Part shown: piece by piece, positions 10,345-22,300 of the stretch
Position numbering within the stretch: the stretch's first letter is position 1
Layout of the letters: every line of letters starts with the position of its first letter
Source of the DNA: Azospirillum brasilense
Lineage (GTDB): Bacteria > Pseudomonadota > Alphaproteobacteria > Azospirillales > Azospirillaceae
Length of the DNA: 64,000 nucleotides
Assembly: GCF_022023855.1 (NCBI RefSeq)
Contig: NZ_CP059450.1
Location: 942,001 to 1,006,000 of the forward strand
Reading direction: 5' to 3'
Notes under the pieces: generated by a model
Seen by the model: only the letters and a program-made list of their open reading frames with translations
What the model was told of the DNA's origin: nothing
The model's database searches: none
Translations under genes and position numbers: made by a program

Positions 10345-10378
10345 GCCGTCATCACCGCCACAGGGCGGTGATGACGGC
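10345..10378. terminator. Perfect 15-bp hairpin overlapping the giant RTX stop codon
   Basis: Arms 10345-10359 (GCCGTCATCACCGCC) and 10364-10378 are perfect complements around a four-base loop. The stop codon of the RTX gene (10352-10354) lies inside the hairpin, so the last codons of the protein form one arm. No T-run follows on the minus strand. It may act as a partial terminator or 3'-end stabiliser between the RTX gene and the glycosyltransferase-like genes; that is inference. Confidence 0.6.
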
Positions 10379-13300
10379 GTCGATCTGTGGATAGGCGCCG
10401 GAGGAAATGCTCGTCGTGCCGGATGCCGGCGGGGTGAAGCCGGCCATGGCCTGAACCATCTGGTCCACCGACGACGCCTCCAGCACCGGACCGTCGGCGA
10501 TCTCGATGCTGTCCAGGCGATGAGTGGTGCCGGAAAACCATCCGGCGACCGTCACCTTATCGGCGGTGCCCACGAGTTGCAGTTCCAGGTCCGTCCCGAC
10601 CTTGCGGAACCACAGCTGGTGCGGATCGACGGCGCTGTCGAACACGAGACGGTCGGTGCCGGTGTCCGCGTCGTTTTCCACGATGCGGTCGTTGCCGCCG
10701 CCGGGCGCGAAGCGGTAGGTGTCGTTGCCCGGCCCGCCGGCCAGGGTGTCGTTGCCGGCCCCGCCGTAGAGGTCGTCGTCGCCGTCACCGCCCGAAAGCT
10801 GATCGTTTCCACCACCGCCGATCAGCGTGTCGTCGCCGGCCTCGCCGTACGCCACGTCGGAGGAACCCGCGTCGCCGCGGCAGTCCAGAAGGTCGCTGCC
10901 GCCGCCGCCGTGCAGTTCGTCCCAACCGGAGCCGCCGATCAGCGTGTCGTTCCCGCCCTCACCGAACAGCGTGTCGTTGCCCCCTCCGCCGTCGATCCAA
11001 TCGTCCCCGGCATAGCCCCACAACGTCTCCGTCGTCTCGCCGCCGACCGTCAGCAGCGGCAGGTCCTGGGCCGACAGATCGACCTCGGTGCCGTCGGCGA
11101 AGCGGACGGTCTGGAGATAATTCGTCCCATTCCCCGTGCCGTTGAAGCGGTTGGCGATGACGATCTGCTCATCACGGTCGTGGAAGCGCAGCACGAGGAA
11201 GGTTCCGAACCGCGCGCAATGGAGTTGGTCCGCCGAGAAGCCTTCGCCCATCGACAGCACGTCGTTGCCGCCGCCGCCCAGGATCGTGTCCCGCCCGCCC
11301 TCATACAGGATCAGATCGTCCCCCAGGCCAGCGTCGATGCTGTCGTCGCCGGCACCGCCCGACAGCGTGTCGTCGCCGGCCTCGCCGAACAAGGCGTCGT
11401 TGCCGGCACCGCCATCGATGGCATCGTTTCCGCTGCCCCCGAAAAGCAGGTCGCTGCCGACGTCCCCGGACAGCGTGTCGGCTCCCGCCCCACCGTCCAC
11501 GGAGTCGTTCCCGCCGCCGCCGTCGAGCCGATCGTCGCCGTCGCCGCCATACAGCGTGTCGTTGCCGCCACCGCCAAAGATGGTGTCCTGCCCGGCATCG
11601 CCGTAGAGCGTGTCGAAGCTCGCCCCATCGTCGCTGCTGTCGATGAGGTCGTCGCCGTCGCCGCCACGCACCAGATCCGCTCCCGCCCCGCCATGGAGGC
11701 TGTCGTCGCCGCCATAGCCATAGATCACGTCATCGCCGCCGTTGCCCCGGATCACGTCCGCAACCTTGTAGCCTTCCAAGGTGTGACGGGCGCTGTCGTC
11801 CCACGTGTCGATGACGAGGTCCTGACGGCTCAGGTCGTAGGTCGAGCCATCGGCGAAGCGCAGGGTCTTGAGATAGTTCGCCCCGTCGCCGGTCCCGTTG
11901 AAGCGGTTCACCACCACGATGCGGTCGGGTAGCCCGTCGAACAGAATGTGCAGGTCGGCGCCGAACCGCTCGAAACGCAGGCCGTCGGCGTCGAACCCCT
12001 CTCCAAAGGCCAGAGTGTCGTTCCCGCCTCCCCCGGTGATGGTGTCGCGGCCGCCCTGGTACAGGACGAGGTCGTCGCCGGCTCCGGTATTGATCGAGTC
12101 GTTGCCCAGCCCGCCGGCCAGCGTGTCGTCTCCATCCTCGCCGTAGAGGGTGTCGGCATCGTCGCCGCCATCGATCACGTCGTTTCCCGCACCGCCGTTG
12201 AGGATGTCGTTGCCCGTACCGCCGTTGAGGATATCGTTGCCCACACCGCCGTTGATGGTGTCGATGCCGGAACCGCCGTCCATACGGTCGTCACCGGCCC
12301 CGCCTTCCATGGAATCATTGCCGGCGCCACCGTCGATCCAATCGTCGCCATCACCGCCATAGAGAGCGTCGCCGCCCGTCCCGCCGAGCAACGTGTCGTT
12401 GCCGCCGTCACCGTAGGCGGCGTCGCCGACGGTGTCGTCACGGCCGTCGATCAGGTCGTCGCCGTCGCCGCCGTACAGCCTGTCGACACCGGCCCCGCCA
12501 TACAGCGTGTCGTCGCCGCCATATCCGTAAATGGAGTCCGTGCCGCCGTTGCCCCGGATCACGTCACCGGCGTTGTAGCCTTCCAGCGTATGGCCGGCGT
12601 TGTCGTCGTTCGTCGTGACGACGATGTCCGAACGGGACAGGTCGATCTCCGTGCCGTCGACGAAGCGCAGGGTCTGCAGATAGTTGGCGCCGTCGCCAGC
12701 GCCGGTGGTGGTGAAGCGGTTGGCGATGACGATCCGCTGCGCCGTGGCGGCGAACACGAGATGGAGATCCTTGCCGTAACGCTCCAGACGCATGCCATCG
12801 GCGCCATAGCCTTCCCCGAAGACCAGCACGTCGTTGCCGCCGCCGCCGACGATGGTGTCGGTTCCGCCGCCATAAACCACGAGGTCGTCGCCGGCCCCTC
12901 CGTCGATGCCGTTGGCGCCCGTCCCGCCGTTCAGCGTGTCGTTTCCAAAACCACCGAACAGCGTGTCGCTCTCCGTGCCGCCGGAAAGGCTGTCGTTGCC
13001 GTCGCCGCCCTCCAGGTAATCGGCGCCGGCCCCGCCGTCCAGCACGTCGTCGCCGAGCCCACCATACAGCGCGTCGGCGCCGTCGCCACCCTTCAGCGTG
13101 TCGTCACCACCATAACCGAGGATCGAGTCGTTGCCGCCGCTGCCCTCGATGCGGTCGCCCATCCGGTAGCCGCGCAGCGTCTCCCCCGCCGCCAGACCGT
13201 AGGTTTCCAGCGCGACGTCCGGCGCGGTAAGGTCGACCACCGACCCGTCGGCGAAGCGCAGCGTCTGGACGTAGTTGACCCCATCCCCTTCCCCGGTGAA

Positions 13301-16300
13301 GCGGCCGACCACGGCAATGCGGTCGCCCGTGTCGCGGAAGGTGAGATACAGGTCGTCGCCGAAGCGCGAGAGATAAAGCTGCTCCGCCGCCAGCCCGGCA
13401 CCGAGTTCCAGCACGTCGTTGCCACCGCCACCACGGACGGAATCTTGGCCCTGTCCGGAGCCGGCATAGAGGAACAGGTCATCCCCGGCGCCGCCATCAA
13501 GAGAGTCGTTGCCAGCCCCACCGTCGAGCGTGTCGTTGCCGTCCTGGCCGTAAAGCTGGTCGTTATCGGCGCCACCGCGGATGGAGTCGTTTCCGGCCTC
13601 CCCAAAAAGAGTGTCCTTTCCAGCTCCTCCGTCTATCAAGTCGTCGCCAGCGCCGCCATAAGACACGTCCGTCCCGCCGCCGCCGTAAATGGTGTCGCGC
13701 CCTGTGCCCCCATAGGACATGTCGTTGATGCCACCGGCGTTGGGGTCGTCACGGTTGTCGATCAGGTCGTCGCCTGCCCCACCATGCATTTCATCGGAAC
13801 CGGCCCCTCCCCTGATGGTGTCGTTGCCGGCACCGCCCAGGATCGTATCGTTGCCGGTACCACCATCAAGCTCATCGTCACCGACACCGCCACCTATGCA
13901 ATCATTGCCGTCACCGGCGCTGACGATGTCGTTTCCGGCCGCTTCGGTCGGGGATGGAGAAGGCAGTATGCTATCCAGCCCCCATGTGGATGTACCCCCT
14001 TCCCAGATGTACCAGCCACCAGAGAAAGGATAGCCTGCGACTTCGATACCAGCGATGTAGACGCCTGCCCGAGCCAGAGACGAGCCTTGATACTCGCTGA
14101 CGACGTGGATCTGCAGCCGATCCGCTTCGCTGCGGTCGCGGACGGTGAACACGAAGTCCTGAGTGTTCCCTTTGTACGCGGTGCTGCTGCCGTCCTGTCC
14201 CAAATTCGAGTAATGGACGTCCACCCGCGCGTCCATCAGCACTGTCCCGTCAAGCGTAACAATCGTCCGCGGCCAGAACCATGTTATATGTCCGCCCATC
14301 CGGATTCGGATAACGATGACCTCATTGCCGGTCGTTGAGAAGCCGTCCCCCCACAGACGGTCCTCCCCGCTGCCGCCGACAATCGTATCGTCGCCGTCAC
14401 CACCAAAGGCGATGTCGTTGCCAGCGCCCGCATCCAGGACATCGTCCCCCGTGCCACCCTGCAAACCGTCGCTGCCCGCGCTGCCATAGACGGTGTCGTC
14501 GCCCGCCTCGCCGTAGAGGCTCTCATTCTGGCCGGACCGGCCGTCGAGCAAATCGTTGCCGTCACCACCGTACAGTTGGTTGACGCCCCCCCCACCGATC
14601 AGCGTGTCGTCGCCGGAATAGCCGAGGATGGTGTCGTTGCCACCCTGGCCGTCGATGAAGTCCCCGACCCGGTAGCCTTCGAGCCTTTGCCCAGCGTTGC
14701 TATCGACGGTGCGGATCACCAGATCCTGCCGCGTCAGGTCCACCAGGGTCCCGTCGGCAAAGCGCAGCGTCTGGACGTAGCTCGCTCCGTCGCCACCACC
14801 GTTGAACCGGCTGGCGATGATGATCTGGTCGCTCACTCCCTGGAACCGCACGTAGAGATCGGCGCCATAGCGGACAAAGTAGTAGCTGCCTGATGCAAAA
14901 GCCGCGCCGAGGTCGACTACATCGTCGCCGCCGGTGTTGTGGATCGTGTCCTGGCCACTGTCGAACCGGATGAGATCGTTGCCGCCTCCGCTGTGGATCA
15001 CATCGTTGCCGGCCCCACCGATCAGCGTGTCATCGCCGTCATCACCCAATAGCGTGTCGTTGCCGTTCCCTCCTTCGAGCGTGTCGATGCCGTCGCCGCC
15101 CTCCAGACTGTCGCTGCCATCCCCGCCAATCAGGCTGTCGTCGCCCGCTCCGCCGTAAAGCGTATCGGCGCCCAGCCCGCCGTCCAGCAGGTCGTCGCCG
15201 GCATACCCATAGATGGCGTCGTTTCCGCCCAGCCCCCGGATCGTGTCGTTGACGTTGTAACCCTGCAGCGTCTCCGTCGCGTCGGTCGCCACCGTCTCCA
15301 GCACCAGCGCCGGGTCGGTGATGTCCGCCAGCGCGCCGTCGGCGAAGCGCAGCGTCTGAACGTAGCTCGCCCCGTCCGCCGCGCCGCTGAAACGGCTCGT
15401 CAGCACGACCTCGTCCGCCGCGTTGCGGAAACGCAGATAGAGGTCGTTTCCGAAGCGCGCGTAGTAGAGGTCCGCCTTGGACAGGCCGGCGCGCATCTCC
15501 AGGACGTCCTGCCCCCCCTCGTTGGTGATGATGTCCCGCCCGCCGCTGTGGCGGATCAGGTCGTCGCCCAGGCCCGTCGAGATCGTGTTGGTTCCACTGC
15601 CGCCCAGCAGAGTGTCGTTGCCGTCACCGCCCTTGAGCGTGTCGTTGCCGGTCGCGCCCTCGACCCAGTCGTCGCCGGCGTTGCCTTCCAGCCAATCGTT
15701 CCCGGCGTTGCCCAGCAGGCTGTCGTCACCGTCGCCGCCGCCGAAGGTCTCGCCCCCGTCGCCGCCGATGATTGTGTCGTTGCCCGCCTCGCCATAGGCC
15801 ACGTCGACCGAGGCCCCGGTTCCGCCATCGTCGCTGTTGTCGATCCAGTCGTTTCCGGCGCCGCCGTAATACTGGTCGGCGCCGAGTCCGCCGATCAGCG
15901 TGTCGTCGCCGTCACCGCCGTTCAGGCTGTCGTTGCCGTCACCGCCCAGCAGCAGGTCGTCGCCCGCGTCGCCGTACAGCTGGTCGGTCCCGGCGCCCCC
16001 GGTCAGCGTATCGTCGCCGGCTCCGCCATAGAGCAGGTCGTTGCCGGTCCCACCATCCAGAACATCGTCGCCGGCATAGCCGGAAATGGTGTCGTGACCG
16101 CCCAATCCCCGGATGGTGTCATTGACGTTGTAACCCTCCAGCCTTTCCGTCGCGTCGGTCGCCACCGTCTCCAGCACCAGCGCCGGGTCGGTGATGTCCG
16201 CCAGCGCGCCGTCGGCGAAGCGCAGCGTCTGGACGTAGCTCGCCCCGTCCGCCGCGCCGTTGAAACGGTTCCTCAGCACGATCTCGTCCGCCGCGTTGCG

Positions 16301-19300
16301 GAAACGCAGGTAAAGGTCGTTGCCGAAGCGCGCGTAGTAGAGGTCCGCCTTGGACAGGCCGGCGCGCATCTCCAGAACGTCCCGGCCGCCCTCGTTGGCG
16401 ATGGTGTCCCGTCCGCCACTGTGGCGGATCAGATCGTCGCCCAGGCCGGTCGAAATCGTGTTCGTGCCGGCGCCGCCTTCCAGCGTGTCGTCGCCGGCCT
16501 CGCCATACAGGCTGTCGTTGCCGTCGTCGCCGCTCAGGCTGTCTTTGCCCGCCCCACCGAACACCGTATCCTCGCCCGCGCCGCCGCTGACCGTGTCATC
16601 CCCGGCGCCGCCCTCGACGTAATCGGTTCCGTTGCCCGCGGCGATGACGTCGTCGCCGGCCTCGCCGTAGTGCAGATCGTTGCCGTCGCCGCCTTCCAGC
16701 GTGTCGTTGCCGTCCCCGCCCTCCAGCCGGTCGTCGCCGATGTTGCCCAGCAACCGGTCGTCGCCCGCGCCGCCGTAGAGCAGGTCATTGCCGGCACCGC
16801 CGTCCAGCAGGTCGTCGCCGGCATAGCCATAGATGGTATCAACCCCACCCAGGCCCTGGATGGTGTCGTTGGCGTTGTAGCCCTCCAGCTTCTCGTACGC
16901 ATCGGTCGCCACCGTGTCGAGCACCAGCATCGGGTTGGTGATGTCCACCAGCGTGCCGTCGGCGAAACGCAGCGTCTGGAGGTAGGACGCGCCGTCCCCC
17001 GCCCCGCTGAAGCGGTTGGCGAGGATCACCTCGTCGGACCGCCCGCGGAAGCGCAGATGGAGGTTGTCGGCGAAGCGCGCGAAATAGAGGTCCGACGCCG
17101 ACAGGCCGACGCCGATCTCCAGAACGTCCTGCCCGCCGATGTTGCTGATCGTCTCGCGCCCGCCGTCGTAGCGGACGAGGTCGTCGCCAAGACCGGTGAA
17201 CAGCGTGTCGGTGCCTTCCCCGCCGGTCAGGGTGTCGTTGCCGTCGCCTCCTTCCAGCGTGTCGTTTCCGGCATCGCCGTTCAGGATGTCGTCATCGGCG
17301 CCGCCATACAGGTAGTCGGCCCCGTCGCCGCCGGACAGCGTGTCGCGACCCGCCCCTCCGTAGAGGAAATCATTGCCGAGACCGCCGGACAGCGTGTCAT
17401 CGCCCGTCTCGCCGTCGAGGGTGTCGCCGCCGTCGCCGCCCTCAAGGCTGTCGCCGCCGGTGCCACCGAGGATGGAATCGCTGCCGGCTCCGCCATCGAG
17501 GGTGTCGTTATCCGCGTAGCCATAGATGGTGTCGTTGCCGGCCATGCCGCGGATGACGTCGCGGACGTTGTAGCCCTCCAACACCTCGCTGGCGGGGTTC
17601 GCCACGGTCTCCAGCGCGATGTCCTTGCGGGTCACATCGAAGGTCGATCCATCGGCGAAGCGCAGGGTCTGCACGAAGCTGGTCCCGTCGCCCGCCCCGT
17701 TGAAACGCCCGGTCAGAACGATCTGCTCGCCCGAATTGCGGAACCGGACGTAAAGATCCTTCCCGAAGCGAGCGAAATACACCTCCTCCGGCGCGATGCC
17801 GGGGCCCAACTCCAGAACGTCGTTGCCGCCTTCGTTGGTGATGGTATCGCTGCCGCCGCCGTAGCGGATCAGGTCGTCCCCGGCGCCGGTGTAGAGGGTG
17901 TCGTTGCCGGCCCCGGCGGCCAGCGTGTCGTTGCCGGCCCGGCCATAGACGGTGTCGTGGCCGCTTCCGGCGATTAGCAGATCGTCGCCGTCCTCCCCGT
18001 CGATGGAGTTGTCGCCCTCCCCGCCGTCGATGCTGTCGCTCCCGGTGCCGCCGTACAGCAGATCGTTGCCGCCGCCGCCCAGGATGGTGTCATCGCCGTC
18101 GCGGCCATAGGCCACGTCGCGGGCGCCGTCCGTGCCCGGATCGTCGCGGCTGTCCAGCAGGTCGTTGCCGGCCCCGCCGTCGAGGGAGTCCGATCCCGTC
18201 CCGCCGATCAGCGTGTCGTCCCCGGCGTAGCCGAGGATGGAGTCGTTGCCCGCCTTGCCTTCGATCCGGTCCCCGACGTTGTAGCCGAAGAGCTGCTCGT
18301 TGGCGGCGGTCGCCACCGTCTCCAGCGCGATGTCGGTCCGCGTCAGGTCGAAACGGGTGCCGTCGGCGAAGTCGATCCACTCCACGTAGGACGCGCCGTC
18401 GCCCGCCAGATTGAACCGTCCGGTCACAATGATTTCGTCGGCCGGCCGGTCGCGGAAGCGGATGTGCAGGTCGTTGCCGAAGCGCGCGAAGTAGATCCCG
18501 CCGCGGGTGATCCCCGGCCCCATCTCGATGGCGTCGAACCCGCTGGTGTCCAGCAGCGTGTCGCGCCCGTCGCCGGGCCGGTACACGTAGGTGTCGTTGC
18601 CCGCACCGCCGTCCAGCGTGTCGTTGCCGATCCCGCCGACCAGCGTGTCGTTGCCGCCGCCGCCGCTCAGCCGGTCGTCGCCATCCTGGCCCAGCAGCAC
18701 GTCGTCGGTCGCCGTGCCGGTCAGCAGGTCGCCCGTCGTCCCGCCCAGCATCGCCAGTTCGCCCAGCGGCAGGGTGGTGCCGTCGGCGAACTGGAGGCCG
18801 GCCAGCCCGGTGGTGCCGTCGCTGTAGGAGAAGTGGTTGACGATGCGGATCTGGCGGCCCGTCTCACGGATCACGACGACGAGGTCGCTGCCCGAGCGGG
18901 ACAGCACCACGTCCTTCCAGTCCAGCCCCGGCGGCAGGCCGACCGTGTCGCCGCTGCCGGGGAAGACCGTCTGGTCCGACCCCAGATCGTCGAGCTGGAA
19001 GACCGAGGGCCCGTCGCCGCCGATCCACACATGCTCGACGCCGAGATTCCACGACGGTCCCGAGGGGAAGCTCACCTCGTCGAGACGGTTCTCGAAATGG
19101 TTGACCACCAGGATGTTGACCGTGCCGTCCGCCGAGATGATGCGCAGATCGTCGTGGATGCGCACCAGCCGCAGGTTGGCCGGCGGCACCCCGGCGGTGA
19201 AGCTGAGCCGGTTGAGGCCGCCGCCCGGATGGATCGTGGTCGGTCCGCTGTTGGCGCCGACGTTGAAGGTGCTGTTGCCCAGGCTGCCGATCAGGATGCC

Positions 19301-22300
19301 GTTGCCCCCGACCGTCCAGACCTGCCCGTTCCCGTAGGCCACGGTGCCCAGGCCGGAGCCGGACCCCGCGACCCCGTTCGGCCCGAAATGGTTGACGGCG
19401 ATCAGGTCGATGCGCCCGTCGTCGGTGAAGATGCGGAGATCGACGCCGTCCCGCTCCATGCGGACGTCCGCCGGCGCGATGCCCGGCCCGAGGGTGAGGC
19501 GGTCGGTGCCGCCGCCGGGGAAGACGTAAAGCCGCCCCTGACCGGGCAGGATCGTGAAGTCGTCGGTGCCGGCGTCGCCGAACACGACATTCTCGCCCCA
19601 CACGTTCACGGTCTTGCCGCCGGAGAAGGTCACCGCCTCCAGGCCCCGCGACATGCCCTCGGTCGGCGGAGCGAACTGGTTGACGACGCGCACCGTCCGT
19701 CCGCTTCCGATGAAGACCACCAGGAGATCGTTGCCGTCGCGGGCGAGCGTCACGTCGCCCGGACCGACGTCGGGGCCGAAGTTGATGGTGCCGCCGCCGC
19801 CGGAATGGATGACCTGCTGGGCGGGGCCGGTCTTGCCGATCTGGAAGACGTCTCCCCGGCCTCCCCCGATCAGCGTGTCGCGGGAGGAGAGGTCGAAGCT
19901 CCGCCCGTCAGGGAACGTCAGGTCCTTGATGGCGCCGTAGTAGTTCAGGACGGTGATGACCTGGCTGGTGCGATCGATGTGGATTTCGAGGTCCGAGCCG
20001 GTGCGGAACATCACGACCTCGGTGCTGTCGATGTCGCTGAACACCAGCGAATCGCCGCCTTCGGTGTAGATCGTCTGCGAACCGGTGTCCCGCCCGACCA
20101 GGAACTGGGTCGGCCCCTTCCCGCCGAACACCACCGTGTCGCCGGTCAGCGGCATCATGGTGCCGTCCGGTCGCTGGATCGCCTCCAGCGGCGCCCCCGC
20201 GAAGTGGTTGACGATGGTCAGGGAGTCCTTCGTGCCGTCCACGGTCACGCGCAAATCGTCGCCGAAGCGGGTCAGCCGGATCTTCGACCCGTCGACGCTG
20301 TCCACGATCCGCACCCGGTCGTCTCCGGAGGTGTCGGGGTAGAGGATGACGTCGCCCATGCCGGCCTGGATGACGAACTCGTCATGGCCGGAACCGCCGA
20401 TCAGCACCTTGCCGCCCTGGATGTTCCAGGTGGTGCCGTTGTCGAAGACGAGGTCGCCGACGCCGTCCATCGCGAAATGGTTGACGACGACGATCTCGTC
20501 CTGCCGCCCCTCGATGGTGATGTGCAGATCCGCGCCGACGCGGACCACCCGCGTCTTGCCTGGGTCGGCGTCGATGCTCAGATGCTGGCCGGGGCCGCCG
20601 GGATAGATGATCGGGGCCGCCGGCAGGGTTTCCCGGCCACCTCCGCTGATGTGGACGGTGGATCCGGCAATCGGCCAGACCACGCCGTTGAGGAAGATGA
20701 TCTCCGGGATCATCACCACCCCGCCCGACGCGAACTGATTGACGATGGTCATGCTGTCGGCGCCGAGCGTGACGCGCAGGTCGTTGCCGACGCGGGTCAG
20801 CCGCAGGTCCTTGGGATCGACGCCGGGGGCCGCGACGATCCGGTCGCCGTTGGCCTTGCCGCCGCCATACACGATGACGTTGCCCATGCCGGGCGTCAGC
20901 GTGAACACGTCGTCGCCGTCGGTGCCGACCTGGACGCCGTTCCCGCCGACCGTCCAGACCTTGCCGTCGCCGAAGGCGACGCTGCGGAGCGCGTTGCCGA
21001 GGAAATGATTCAGGATGGTGACGACATCGCCGCCGTCGCCCATGACGATCTCAAGGTCGCCACCGGAGCGGCGCAGCACCGTGCCGAGGCTGTCGATGCG
21101 CGGATCGAAGCGCAGGACATCGGTCCCGCCGCCGGGATAGATCGAGACGTGGCCGACGCCCGGCTTGGCCTCGAAGGTTTCGGTGCTGCTGCCGCCGAGC
21201 TGGATCTGGTGCCCCCAGATGTTCCAGATGTTGCCGTCCACGAACCGGATGGAATGGACGCCGCCGCTGGCCCCGCCCGCGAAGTGGTTGAGCACGGTCA
21301 GCGTGTCGCCGAGGCCGTAGACCGTCACCACCAGATCGTCGCCGACGCGCTGGAGCCGGACGTTGGCCGGGTCGATGCCCTGGCCGATGGTGATCTGGTC
21401 AGTACCGATGCCCGGCAGCACGATCCGCGAGCCGGTGCCGGGCGCCAGCGTGAAGCTGTCGTCCCCGGCGCTGCCGACCAGCACGTTGGGATCGGTCAGC
21501 CGCCATGTCCGCCCGCCGACGACCACATTCTCCAGCACCGACGCGCCCCATCCGGTCGCAAAGTGGTTCAGCACCGTGATCCGCTCGGCGCTGCCCTGCA
21601 CGGCAATGACGAGGTTCTCGCCCTCCCGCACGAAGCTCAGCTTGTCGGTGGGGATGCCGGTGCCGAAGGTCAGCGTGTCGAAGCCCTTGCCGACGAACAG
21701 GGTCACCGCGCCGTCGCCGGGCTTCACCGTGAAGAGGTCCGCAGTGTCGCCGCCGATGCGGAAGCCTTCCGCCGCGCCGATGCTCCACACCGTGCCGTCG
21801 GCGAAGGTGATGGTGCGCAGCCCGCTGTTGCCGGCGGCCAGCCCGTCGAAATGGTTCAGCACGGTGACGCGGTCCGCGGTCCCGGCGATGCCGATGACCA
21901 GGGCGTTGCCGTCGCGGCTCAGCGCCACGTCCGTGGGACGGATCCCGACGCCGAGCACCAGCCCGTCCGTGCCGCCGCCGCCGGCCAGCACCCGCCCGCC
22001 CAGGCCCGCCGCGATGGTGAAGACCTCATCGCTGCCGGTGCCGACGATCAGGCGGGTGTTGTCGATGGCCCATGCCGTGCCGTCGCCGAAACGGATGGTC
22101 GAGACACCGTCCGGGTTGCCGTCGAAGTGGTTCTTGACGATCCAGGAGTCGGAGCTTCCGGTGTAGGCGATGCGCAGGTCGTCGCCCTCGCGCGTCAGCC
22201 GCATCCGGTCGGGGTCGATGGTCAGCGCGAAACTGATAGTGTCGGTGCCCTCGCTGCCGTAGAGCGTCACCTCCCCGCCGCCGAGGCCGAACACGGTGGT

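Larger units (their letters stand above)
10380..18750 (-). repeat. Ten RTX + PF06594-like modules of the giant protein
   Basis: Each module has a run of GGxGxDxLx nonapeptides, then a block of about 90 residues with a core such as YYARFGNDLYLRFRNAADE, a phrase like YVQTLRFADG, and GYNVNDTIRG leading back into nonapeptides. Cores lie near 18470, 17740, 17080, 16330, 15460, 14870, 13370, 12790, 11980 and 11215. A degenerate eleventh near 10600 closes the protein. Each block probably caps one calcium beta-roll and starts the next. Confidence 0.85.
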
